From NCBI GenBank assembly GCA_947179485.1, contig OX359247.1, forward strand, positions 28,930,801 through 28,994,800: DNA of 64,000 nt, read 5' to 3'. A program made the translations under genes and the position numbers. The DNA comes from Allacma fusca. Taxonomy: Eukaryota; Arthropoda; Collembola; Symphypleona; Sminthuridae. Every line of letters begins with the position of its first letter. The stretch's first letter is position 1. The notes under the pieces were generated by a model, which saw nothing but the letters and a program-made list of their open reading frames with translations, made no database searches and was not told the DNA's origin. Of the stretch, positions 28,101 through 34,800 are shown one piece after another.

Positions 28101-31100
28101 CCAGGCTTCCTTTTCCAAGAATTCCATCAGGCTCTTGACCGTTGGCATGTCGTCAGACTTGAGTGTCTTTTCCCACTCCCTTCGCAAAGAGCTATCCAGT
28201 TTCTGGACCAAGAAAAAATACAAAAAATCATTATCCTGTGGTCGACTCTGAGCCTTAAGCGATTCTAACGCGCGGTTGATGCCATCGACAAAGTCAATAA
28301 GGGCGCTTCCACTTCCATCTAGGGTCTTCAGGTCGTGCAGTTGTCGTAGGTAGGAACCCACAATCTCCCTGGTTACGTTGAACCTCTTCTTAAGCAACTC
28401 CAAGGCAACGGCATAATTACTGTCACTAATTTTAATGGGATTTAGTAATTTCTCTGCCTTACCTTGGAGTGCCCCCTTAAGATACGTCAGCTTCTGTACC
28501 GGAAGAAGACCTTCAGCTCCGTCCACCATTGACATGAAGCTGTCATAGAATGATGGCCAATCCTGGATTTTCCCATCAAATTTCGGCAGGTTCACTGTGG
28601 GGAGTTTGACGTCGTGAGTACTTCGACCTCTGTGGCTTCTAGCTGGCAGGCGGTTTGAAGATGTTACAGGCTGTGAGGCTAGTTCCGCTTCAATCGTCTT
28701 CAGCTTTAGCTGAATGGACAGGTAGTACTCCTCGAAGTCGTCGTACACTTGCTGCTGTGCCGGAAGGTCGGCGGGATCAGCGGCATCCAGGATGTCCCAG
28801 TGTTTCTCCTCAAAGGCATCCAAAATCTTCTCAATGGTTTCAATATGATTTACTACCGAGATTCGAGTTAGGGGTTTGGTAACGTGGTTGTCAGCAGCCT
28901 TCTCATGCTTCACCATTCTCTTAGCGATGGCATCACGGGCGCGTAGGTCCTTACTTGACATTCTGCACTGTTGTAAATCACTTTTTGTGAACAAATCACT
29001 GAATCACTCCTTGAATCGGCTATTCGGTTCTGGAAGGACCAATGTTTTGGGCTAGTGGACTGTATAAATAATTATTCTCAAAAGTTTTATTTCTCAAATG
29101 TTCCTTATGCAGTTCAAAATTCTCTATGCACGATTTCTCTTTCGAAATAAGCAAAGCAGGTAAAAAGCTTTAGTTTCTACTAATTGCAAACTTTTATTAA
29201 TATAATTTGAAGCGATCTGAAGATAATTAAACTAAAATTTAAGTTGTTGATCTGTGTCGGCTTCCAGTAGTACAAGTTCTGCAATAAAAATGAGCTAATT
29301 AGTCACTGCTAGCTTGTTCGGAGGCCCTACTCAACGCACAGGCAAAATAACTCTCTCACAAAATATTGTTTCACCTGAGGTGTAGAGGCTCTCTGACTCT
29401 GGGCCTGGAGTGTCTTTTTATAGACAGCAATGACCCACGCCAAAAAAGGTAGAAAGGTTGAGCAGCATCATAAACAAGGAACATGATTGGTTGACCTCTC
29501 TTCAATGGTCCAGTTCAGGTGACCGGACATCAGTATTCTCTCGCAGCAGGGAAGCAACACAGTTTGCAGGGAGTTCAATGCTCCAACAAAAACTAATGGA
29601 AAATTCCAAGCCAAACATAGGCACAAAAATACTAAATAAAGCTTCAATGTTTACAGGCGCTACTTACAGCTAAAATGTTATGCAAAGATAAAAGCTTATT
29701 CATCAAGAGCGTCTTTACATTGATAAGCTCTGCACTTAAACATAGGAAATATACCTGACCATCATATTTAAATTATCAAAAATGCGTTAAATAGGTCATT
29801 GTGAGATAAGAGTTTGCATTTAAATATTCCAGAACAATTTTCTTATTACTAAAATAATTTCGCATACAATATCGTGAATTTGTTATTTGGTACTAAACAA
29901 CTTACACATAGTAAAAGTTCTACTGGGGCACATATACAGGCACAGGGAGTAGCAGCAGACAATATTCGAATGTAAGAGAAACCTCAAGTGGTGCATAATG
30001 GAATATAATTAATTACATCCTATGTAGTAGATATACATAATAGAGTATATCGAGGAAATTTATTCTCCCAAAGAATTGCTTCTCCTCACATCATCACCAT
30101 CTCTCTGAATTTGAGCCCATGGTGTACGCTTCTTATTTGCTGAAGTGCAAACAAGAACACAGTCAATAAAGATTGTGTTTCCTTATTTTTAATTATTAGA
30201 ACTTCACTTGACTGCCATGTCCAAATCCGCATCTGGCTCTTTTACTATAAAATGATAATTAGTAGATCTGCTAGCAGCTGGCTCCATGTTCTACGGTACG
30301 GTCCTTCCAATTGAGATGAGAACAAGGGATTAAAAGAAAACATTGCTCACACAATCTTTTCAGGATTACGTCCAACTCATAAACATGGTGTTCATTAAAG
30401 ACTTGGATCTTGGGAGCCTCCAGCAGAAAAAAAAATCCCATTTATTTTAGATGACTTAACAACAACAAACTTATAGAGCCTGGAGTTCATTTTAGATTGA
30501 GTAATTCCACTCAATGCTAAATTCCCTAGTTAAAAAAATATGATATGTTGGATAACTCTATGTTATTATTATTCTCATAGATCCCGAGTAAAGTATAATT
30601 ACATATCTGTAGTACTCACGCATAGTATAGATACTTGAAAGTAGGTAAAAGGCCAGGGCTTGACGTTGACACTAAAATTGGAAGTGAAAAGTTAAAGTGG
30701 GCTTGAAGTAAACTGTAAACTGTATTCTCTTGGTGTATTTACAGTGTATATGGGAGAAACATGGGAAGATAATCCCGTGCTTTGGAGCTCTCCTGAAGGT
30801 CTGATATGAAAACAAGCCTTGGAAACTGGAGTCTACATAATTTTTTAGTAGCTTATGAAATGGCAGGAATCGTCACATTAATCTTCATGCCTTCGCATAC
30901 AAATTAATAATTCTTGACGAGAATTACTCTGGAAGGACCGGGGAAGAGTGGGAAAGCAGTCCATTAGTAGAACCTTTATATCTTTAACATTTGCTCTTTC
31001 CCTCCATGCTCACAGCTCAGCAGTCAGGGTTGCCATACATTGGGGATGATACATGATATTGACATAGGTACAGATATTATGGTTATAGCAGATGTCACAC

Positions 31101-31813
31101 ACATGACCAAAGCACTACGTGCACACTCACGGAGTAAGGATAAGAATACAAATCCCTTTATGTTTACAACTATGCAACCTGCAGTTATTAACTCCTGTAC
31201 TATTTTTTTAGCTCCATTCTCTCTCCCTCTCTCTCTCTCTCTCTCATTCTCTCTGTTAAATGCTCCTTTACTTTGCATTTTTCACCAGGGAGCTTTTATT
31301 CGTGCTTTGAAGGAGTTACATCCTAAGAGGTAAATAACTCTGGTCATAAATTAACCCTTTACCTCCATTCTTTACATCTTTATCGCTCCAGCAGCGTTTC
31401 CCGTGCACGCTATAATTCGTCTGGGGATTCTCTATAAAATGTACATATCATATCTGCAATATTCTATGTGTATACAAGAATGTCCCTCCTTGGGTACCTC
31501 CGCATCTTTTGAATAATCAGGATTGTAGTAATTACTTCTCAAATTATATTTTAGTTCTAGAACTTCTTACTACTCACATTTTAAACTACCTTTACCTTTA
31601 AATGTGTTTAAAGGGGATGCTTTTATTGATTCCTTATTTTTGCACTTATTTTTGAAATAATTATTGGATATCTACAGATATTATGCCTGTTACTTACCTC
31701 GTTTTCTTTCCTAGCTGTAGTGTGGGATTATTGGTCTGGTCAATATTGGTCGGATGAGCTTCCAAGGAGGAAGGGACTGCTTCTGACCGAGCTGGCGGAC
31801 AATTCTCCCTCAT
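1081..31813 (-). CDS. Lgr1: Type A leucine-rich-repeat GPCR (glycoprotein hormone receptor-like, LGR1-type), 5' part of gene, 10 exons, 3' end outside window
   Basis: This is a receptor for a cystine-knot glycoprotein hormone (GPA2/GPB5 type in invertebrates) that would act at the plasma membrane through Gs/cAMP. The exons, in transcript order, are 31698-31813, 18651-18817, 17242-17377, 12073-12150, 10135-10209, 8677-8754, 7105-7179, 5640-5708, 3062-3130 and 1081-1155. They join in one open frame of 312 codons plus 2 bases. The frame contains a hydrophobic secretion segment (about residues 52-66), an N-cap with Cys 107, 109, 122 and 124, then seven leucine-rich repeats. The order of repeats matches vertebrate FSHR/TSHR: the fourth carries an HTGL motif where FSHR has NTGI, and the last two read like FSHR LRR6-LRR7. 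Type B and C LGRs have many more repeats or an LDLa module, which are not seen. The hinge and seven helices must lie left of position 1081. Introns are long, and the first one holds a BEL/Pao element. The family call is firm; the LGR1 subtype is inference. Confidence 0.8.
1667..1686. repeat. (GA)n microsatellite
   Basis: A short imperfect run of GA units in an LGR intron. Confidence 0.8.
2245..2335 (-). repeat. tRNA-derived SINE-like sequence with Pol III A and B boxes
   Basis: On the minus strand an A-box-like TGGCTAGTGG (2314-2323) is followed, 50 bases later by start position, by a B-box-like GTTCGAGTCC (2264-2273). The spacing and the TGGCNNAGTGG-type start resemble a Ser/Leu-type tRNA. 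No clean cloverleaf is visible, so it is more likely a SINE head than a working tRNA gene. It lies in an LGR intron on the gene's strand. The body and tail of the element could not be delimited. Confidence 0.35.
3062..3130 (-). CDS. Lgr1: LGR exon 9, leucine-rich repeat 6
   Basis: This is a 69-bp phase-2 exon with acceptor atttttag and donor gtaagtca. It encodes a repeat with LSYNNLRSIGPSAFEG, matching the LxxNxLxxIxxxAFxG consensus and FSHR LRR6. Confidence 0.8.
5640..5708 (-). CDS. Lgr1: LGR exon 8, leucine-rich repeat 5
   Basis: This is a 69-bp phase-2 exon with acceptor ttgttacag and donor gtaagtcc. It encodes a canonical repeat (DLENNKISRIEPGWVEKL). Both junctions give sensible codons (Ile before, Leu after). 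Confidence 0.75.
7105..7179 (-). CDS. Lgr1: LGR exon 7, leucine-rich repeat 4
   Basis: This is a 75-bp phase-2 exon with acceptor ttcctacag and donor gtaagtgc. It encodes KIVHTGLEV and a short helix side. The HTGL motif corresponds to the conserved NTGI/NTGL motif of repeat 4 in glycoprotein hormone receptors. Confidence 0.75.
8677..8754 (-). CDS. Lgr1: LGR exon 6, leucine-rich repeat 3
   Basis: This is a 78-bp phase-2 exon with acceptor gcatttcag and donor gtaagtct. It encodes a repeat with the core SLTNISRNVFKGF followed by PKLKNI across the junction, corresponding to LRR3 of FSHR. Confidence 0.75.
8879..8890. repeat. Poly-C tract
   Basis: Twelve consecutive C on the plus strand followed by TCCCC, just upstream of LGR exon 6 on the minus strand. 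On the transcript it is a poly-G run in the intron, a possible G-quadruplex former. It is unusual in this AT-rich window. Confidence 0.7.
10135..10209 (-). CDS. Lgr1: LGR exon 5, leucine-rich repeat 2
   Basis: This is a 75-bp phase-2 exon with acceptor ctaatgcag and donor gtaagtcc. It encodes a clear repeat with the GAFxGMxNLHT pattern typical of the LGR ectodomain. Confidence 0.75.
12073..12150 (-). CDS. Lgr1: LGR exon 4, leucine-rich repeat 1
   Basis: This is a 78-bp exon with acceptor ctttttccag and donor gtaagtc, in and out in phase 2. It encodes a degenerate repeat (TVEDSRTFTTLANDYI...) with an aromatic/aliphatic core. It follows the N-cap exon directly, and the join gives an Ile codon. 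Confidence 0.7.
12383..12399. repeat. (CT)n microsatellite
   Basis: Uninterrupted CT dinucleotide run in the intron between LGR exons 3 and 4. Confidence 0.8.
17242..17377 (-). CDS. Lgr1: LGR exon 3, cysteine-rich LRR N-cap
   Basis: The exon encodes the N-terminal cap of the LRR domain: CEC followed after 12 residues by CSC, then the start of the first strand ending PQEIHRI across the junction. This matches the CxC...C pattern before the first repeat of glycoprotein hormone receptors. The donor is gtaagtt. The acceptor chosen (ttctggctcag|AG) is the one that fits the phase-1 end of the previous exon. Confidence 0.75.
18651..18817 (-). CDS. Lgr1: LGR exon 2, hydrophobic secretion signal
   Basis: The exon runs from an acceptor (ttgaattttag) to the donor CAAG|gtaagg. 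It encodes a basic stretch (YRKKEE), then a hydrophobic run (FPIKILLLILCSIPALA), a likely cleavage region, and a Ser/Lys-rich segment ending FLRQ. It enters in phase 2 and leaves in phase 1, matching both neighbours. The hydrophobic core starts about 51 residues from the proposed Met, unusually far for a cleavable signal peptide. Confidence 0.7.
20507..20528. repeat. (CT)n microsatellite
   Basis: CT dinucleotide run in LGR intron 1, followed by TTTATACCCAG, which resembles a plus-strand splice acceptor. Confidence 0.8.
22954..22958. repeat. Target-site duplication ACTTA, left copy
   Basis: ACTTA directly before the left LTR, repeated at 29900-29904 after the right LTR. A 5-bp duplication is typical of BEL/Pao integration. 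Confidence 0.9.
22959..23815 (-). repeat. 3' LTR of the BEL/Pao element
   Basis: Direct repeat of 29043-29899 at a constant offset of 6084 bases. In element orientation it begins TGTTTAGTACC and ends CCCAAAACA, with a TATA box about two thirds of the way in and an AATAAA signal near the end, giving a U3-R-U5 layout. Confidence 0.95.
23002..23007 (-). terminator. AATAAA polyadenylation signal in the 3' LTR
   Basis: Minus-strand GAAATAAAAC near the end of the 3' LTR (copied at 29086-29091). Because the element lies in sense in the LGR intron, this signal could also end LGR transcripts early. Confidence 0.5.
23816..23833 (-). promoter_or_regulatory. Candidate polypurine tract of the BEL/Pao element
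   Basis: Immediately before the 3' LTR the minus strand reads CAAGGTCGGGTGAA, purine-rich and in the right place to prime plus-strand DNA synthesis. Confidence 0.5.
23880..28961 (-). CDS. BEL/Pao gag-pol polyprotein, 1693 aa, intact
   Basis: This polyprotein encodes the retrotransposon capsid-like region and enzymes. In order: a DUF1759 gag-related region (about residues 125-270), a CxxC-rich stretch and a CX2CX4HX4C zinc knuckle (residues 360-373), a retropepsin-type aspartic protease with DSGSQ (Asp441), a reverse transcriptase with the YVDD catalytic box (849-852), an RNase H region with FCDAS (Asp1026), a His/Cys integrase zinc domain (about 1290-1340), an integrase core with the D,D,E residues Asp1399, Asp1463 and Glu1513, and a C-terminal DUF5641 region. 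I chose the ATG at 28961; the frame extends 11 codons further up without another ATG. There is no frameshift or stop, so it could be functional. Gag and pol are fused in one frame, as is common in BEL elements. Confidence 0.93.
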   Translation of the reverse strand: MSSKDLRARDAIAKRMVKHEKAADNHVTKPLTRISVVNHIETIEKILDAFEEKHWDILDAADPADLPAQQQVYDDFEEYYLSIQLKLKTIEAELASQPVTSSNRLPARSHRGRSTHDVKLPTVNLPKFDGKIQDWPSFYDSFMSMVDGAEGLLPVQKLTYLKGALQGKAEKLLNPIKISDSNYAVALELLKKRFNVTREIVGSYLRQLHDLKTLDGSGSALIDFVDGINRALESLKAQSRPQDNDFLYFFLVQKLDSSLRREWEKTLKSDDMPTVKSLMEFLEKEAWVCIAAGSEKVKPNEFSNKEKVKDGKKKQSTSHHGSSSTGCVCCSGHHGLDKCDSFLKLVVNERYELLKKKGTCFLCLNAGHRSNNCSSKGSCEKCSRKHHTLLHNDSKKIENDSSTTNAIHVSDSRTSQVLLSTIQVYVRRQTGELVRCRALLDSGSQSSFITEELVQRLGLKRKRTDVEISGLSGLPVGTARGYSDIEVVSLHDRSYVINVHCLILTKVTGDQPQLPCNPNKWKHLRNLQLADPDFFVPGKIDILLGNEVYTQIMLGRKVNGEVGAPVAMESELGWLLSGRLLGSSHFSQVQVLHTMAGLDETLRKFWELEEVDRSPHMTSEEIECENHFVQNYKRNDTGRFIVKLPFKKNPPALGNSKSRALKRLLQVESRLKKSPELKCQYEDFMKEYLALGHMKFVPTEEDTARDEAVYYLPHHAVIKESSSTTKCRVVFDASAKSATGASLNDMLMDGPKLQDDIFPHLVRWRSYLVVIKSDAAKMYRQIMVDDSDCDFQRILWRNDSGNVGIVRLLTVTYGVKPSGYLAVRCLNQLAIEDGENFPLGAQAVLSDFYVDDQMSGAMTEEDAIKLYHEVTKLLAGGGFELRKWSSNSEEVLKQIPVELCESRIPLELDRNNSVKSLGMKWNPFHDIFTFETSFEERCTFTKRNVLADIAKVFDPLGLLAPVIVCAKILMQGLWQLKLGWDEPLPEDVAKKWKIFRDSLPDIEKAHIPRCVTKGQSTKFHLHGFCDASQLAYAACVYLVSESEDGNYEVKLVAAKTRVAPLRTISLPRLELCSAVLLVRLMKVVRECFKHLQVADVKAWTDSTVTRDWIRGNPNRWKTFVANRVSEIQGHIPSSDWAHVLGTENPADPASRGLSPEDLLKNELWWNGPSWLSRPTSVTEDEETSSDEALCEERKVISVNLNTSFGLSSDCFATISQLRHRTATWLRFISNIRGPKNFDHLTPFELEKAEKAWVRYVQREHFFKDVNAILNDKPLTTKSVLLHLCPFVSDDGLLRVGGRLRKSLLPFTQRNPALLPANCHLTKLVIEYYHQRTLHGGVQLTLAATRMKFWILNGKKAVRRVIRSCLTCVRQAAATSKQLMGDLPVDRVVASAPFSTSGVDYAGPFNLKFGRGQKSYKGYVALFVCMSTRAIHLELVGDLSSEAFIAAFRRFAARRGSPKKMFSDQGTNFIGAERELRSLVEMSQSKELRKVWQDEGVIWEFNPPSAPHFGGLWEAGVKSTKHHLRRVLGEAFLTYEEMSTILAQVEGCLNSRPLSEISSDPNDLEVLTPGHFLVGRPLVALPDQDLAEIPLNRLNRWQKLQQMVQHFWSRWVGEYLTRLQERPKWYNAEPNVKTGELIIIKDERVPPSKWKLGRIIQCHPGDDGRVRVVTVKTAEGTYSRPIVKICRMPVESMS
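29025..29042 (-). promoter_or_regulatory. Candidate primer-binding site of the BEL/Pao element
   Basis: Directly inside the 5' LTR the minus strand reads T then TGGTCCTTCCAGAACCG. The TGG start fits the complement of a tRNA CCA end. The priming tRNA cannot be named from the sequence alone. Confidence 0.55.
29043..29899 (-). repeat. 5' LTR of the BEL/Pao element
   Basis: Direct repeat of 22959-23815, 857 bp. It supplies the promoter for the element. Its minus-strand TATAAAAAG lies around 29415-29424. Confidence 0.95.
29415..29424 (-). promoter_or_regulatory. TATA box in the 5' LTR
   Basis: Minus-strand TCTATAAAAA, followed by GACACTCC. Transcription would start roughly 25-30 bases further on the minus strand. 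The same motif occurs in the 3' LTR at 23331-23340, where it could drive transcription into downstream LGR sequence. Confidence 0.55.
29900..29904. repeat. Target-site duplication ACTTA, right copy
   Basis: ACTTA directly after the right LTR, matching 22954-22958. Confidence 0.9.
29905..31697. other. Remainder of LGR intron 1
   Basis: Non-coding AT-rich sequence with a (CT)n run at 31219-31245. A 41-base segment at 31289-31329 has AG and GT borders on the plus strand but is too short to assign. Nothing else was recognised. Confidence 0.4.
31219..31245. repeat. (CT)n microsatellite
   Basis: CT dinucleotide run in LGR intron 1. Confidence 0.8.
31698..31813 (-). CDS. Lgr1: LGR exon 1, start exon
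   Basis: The ATG at 31813 opens 38 codons plus two bases (AG), and the exon ends at a strong donor (gtaagta). The AG joins the first A of the exon ending at 18817 to give an Arg codon and keeps the frame open. The encoded segment is polar and Pro/Asn-rich (begins MRENCPPARSEAV) and has no recognised domain. The exon probably begins at 31860, after an acceptor (tttcaacacag), which leaves a 47-base leader part. The start is inferred from splice phase, not from homology, so another 5' exon could be used instead. Confidence 0.55.
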
Positions 31814-31858
31814 TTCCATTCAGGCGGTTTAATACCTTGAGCTGCCATCAGAATCCAT
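31810..31858 (-). promoter_or_regulatory. Two short upstream ORFs in the LGR leader
   Basis: The 5' leader part of exon 1 holds two upstream ATGs. The first (31858 to 31829) encodes nine codons and a stop. The second (31848 to 31810) encodes twelve codons, and its TGA overlaps the main start codon as ATGA. Such an arrangement can limit translation or allow reinitiation. That role is inference and requires that this leader is really transcribed. Confidence 0.35.
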
Positions 31859-31869
31859 ATCTGTGTTGA

Positions 31870-34800
31870 AAATTATTTCACATTAATTACTATTTAAAAT
31901 TTAAGTTTTAGCAACAAAGTTTACGTCATTAGTTGTATGTAAATATAATTATTTTAGTGATTATGATTTACGGATCTCCTCAAACAAAAACATTGGTTGA
32001 CGATTTGATTATCTATACGTGTAACATTGCAGCGGAGCTTCTTTTAATTTTGTGTTTGACTTATGGTTGTACTAAAGCATGAGTAATGCATTTCACATGT
32101 GCGTGTCAATTGGAATGAATTAAATGAGATATGTGTGCTAATTTGATGTGTCAACAATATTTAAATACATTTATTTTTATGGATCGCTAATTGTGTGTAT
32201 GTATATCTAGATACTAATGTACTTGGGTTCGTTGATATTACAAACAGAGTAGAGTTTTGTTTGGAAATGTTGTAAAAACAAAGGGCAAGCGACGGACAGG
32301 TTAGGACACATATGCAACCGGAGGGTACATGAAAGGAAGATGTTTAGGTGTATTACAGTCTGTTGATATTAATTTATGGTAATGTTTTAAAAAACATATA
32401 CGCCGAGAGGCATTACCATACTATGCGGAAGATGAAGGGAAAAAAGAGACTACGAAATTGTCTTAGCATAAATTTTGTCATTGTAATGAATTTTACAAGT
32501 TGCTCAATTATACATACTTTCCCGAACCCACGCAGGCCGGAGTGCATCGAAAGGTCACACTAAGTTTGGTAAGAAACTCCTGTCTAAACACTAGATAGAT
32601 AATTGCATAGCTTCCCATAAATGCCCCCTTCGAAAGGAACAAGTTAAGTTTTCCTATAAACTAGACTCAAAGTCCTAGACGATCCAATTTCAACCTCTCT
32701 GTCTTGAGTAGATACCAAAACATTGTCTGGTCGGAAAAAAGTTGGGGCTTTGCGGGAAAATTGGAAGACTTGGAATTTAATCTACGGTTGCCGTCAGGAT
32801 CCTCTGATAATTTTTATCTCTTTCGCAAGACGTGTTGTTTGCATCGGAGTGGGAAAAATTCTTCGGGTGTGCAATTTCCACGTATCATTACGTAACCTAT
32901 TAATGTGACAAGGTAGCTGATTGTATCTCATGATTGAAATACTTACACGTACGGATGTACAGGCGCACTTTTACCCTTTGGGCATTAGTACAACAAAGAA
33001 CTTGAAAGTACGGGGGGATACAAAGTCAACAAAGATGATGACTCTCAAAAAATCAACTGGAAAAATGAGGGTGACACATACATATGTAGGTACATAGATA
33101 TGTAGGTTTGCACGTATCTATCTACAGTACATTGTAGAATACTATGACACGTGTTCATTCATATTTTTATCTTATACCTTATAACCTCCTGGCCTGTGCA
33201 ACATGAGCCCCGTGTTGTAACTAGTTTACAGGAAAAATTCTCAGGTGATGATCGAAATGATTTTCATATAGAATGCTCGTGTACTCACAGGATAATCTCA
33301 TGCGAATAAATTTACAAACTAGAGGCGACACTTTTACGTACTTTTAGAACATCATTTGTGTTGATTTGTGTGACGCTCTGAGTTCACGCTCACCCTGGCA
33401 CTATATACAATATGCCGATACATACGTACATATGTAATGTATATACATATTCAACTACTCCTGCAAGTAATATAACAAATTTGCATGAAACAATATACTA
33501 ACAGGCTCAAGGGAGTAAAAATCCTTGTAGATTTAATATGCCCACACTTGAGTGAACAAAATGAGACTTGATACCAATGACAACATACTATATGCACCAT
33601 CCATGCATTACAATACTGTACATTACATAACTCACGTATGTATTCACAAATAGGGAATAATCCATTGCATTTAGAAAATATTTTTGCTCCGTCACAAAAC
33701 AAGCAACTGTTATCTACATATTTGCACTGTCTGCAGAATTATTATTGTATTGCTCCATGTATTACATTAGTTCAGCCTGAGTTTGTTCTCAGCTCCACTA
33801 TCTTTACTTATGTACAAAGTACTGAAGGCGTTTATTTACATAATTCTTCTGAATGCTCTTAAGTAAAAAAGAGACGTGTTTTATGTAAATGGACCTTGCA
33901 GACGGATTTGAGATATTTATAGAGTGCTGATTTTTTCATATTTTAAATGAATCAAGAAAGGGAAAAATTTATTATTTCCTTAATTTTTTCATATGTTACT
34001 TTCAGTACTCAACTCTTCTGGCTCTCTTTCTCTCTCTCTCTCTCTCTCCACTTCCTTTCCCTTTCTCTGGGGTGAAATCATACCTTATCATTCCAATAAG
34101 AAACATAACTTCAAATATGCGTCTCTGAGAGTAACATAGCTACAGTTCATGCATGCACACAGTAACAGATTGTAATGCAGCTTGAGATTTTTTCGCGAAG
34201 CACATGAAAAACACTTGTTCCTACTCCCAAGCCACATACACCACAGGCACTGCTTTTGTGGTGGAAGCATTCTCAAATTCTCAACATTCTCACTTTAATA
34301 CATTTCTCACATTCTCGTGCTGTCTTTTCTTTCTCCTCCGGTTTAGTCATGCATAATTCATGGATTTCCCATGTTCTCGCTTTTTCCCGCTTTATTTTTT
34401 AAGTAACTAAAGGTAATGCTGAGGCAAATATGAGTCTGCTTTACCTGTGAGCGCTTCAGTGAAAGCCATGACATGTCCTTGGGGTTAGCAATTTCTTTGA
34501 ATTTCTGGAGTAATTTGGTTGGAAAAATCCAAAAAGAAGAAAATCATTCTAAAATTTGAGCCCAGGGAATACATGATTTTGTGTCTGTTCTATTTCAGTT
34601 CCAGGGGGAAAAAAATTTACGTATAATATAAAGTTAAAAACGCGGAAAACTCAAGAAGGAATAGAGATGTGTCGCTTAACGCTCCCTTGCATACAAAACT
34701 ATAGTTCTATTTGAAAATTCCGGCCGGGTAACAAGGTACAAATTTATATTGAGTAGGTATACTATCATTGTGGAGCATTTCAAATTTCAGAATCAGATGG

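Larger units (their letters stand above)
22959..29899 (-). mobile_element. Complete BEL/Pao LTR retrotransposon
   Basis: A 6941-bp element bounded by two 857-bp LTRs (TGTTTTGGG at the left end, ACTAAACA at the right end) and flanked by a 5-bp target duplication, ACTTA, at 22954-22958 and 29900-29904. It is read on the minus strand: 5' LTR, primer-binding region, one long gag-pol frame, purine-rich tract, 3' LTR. The domain order protease, reverse transcriptase, RNase H, integrase, with DUF1759 and DUF5641 regions, is that of BEL/Pao. No env-like frame follows pol. The LTRs look identical by eye and the frame is unbroken, which implies a recent, possibly mobile copy. It sits in intron 1 of the LGR gene in the same orientation. 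Confidence 0.95.

Noticed and set aside
25321-28882. Several plus-strand frames of 60-170 codons
   Set aside because: They are antisense shadows of the BEL/Pao gag-pol frame.
23374-29673. Identical 71-codon plus-strand frames at 23374-23589 and 29458-29673
   Set aside because: They are the same stretch of the two LTRs read antisense. The duplication comes from the LTRs, not from a gene family.
31717-31869. Plus-strand open frame of 50 codons after an acceptor-like site (ttctttcctag)
   Set aside because: It is antisense to LGR exon 1. The minus strand has a stronger donor (gtaagta), a matching phase with the next LGR exon and a start codon.
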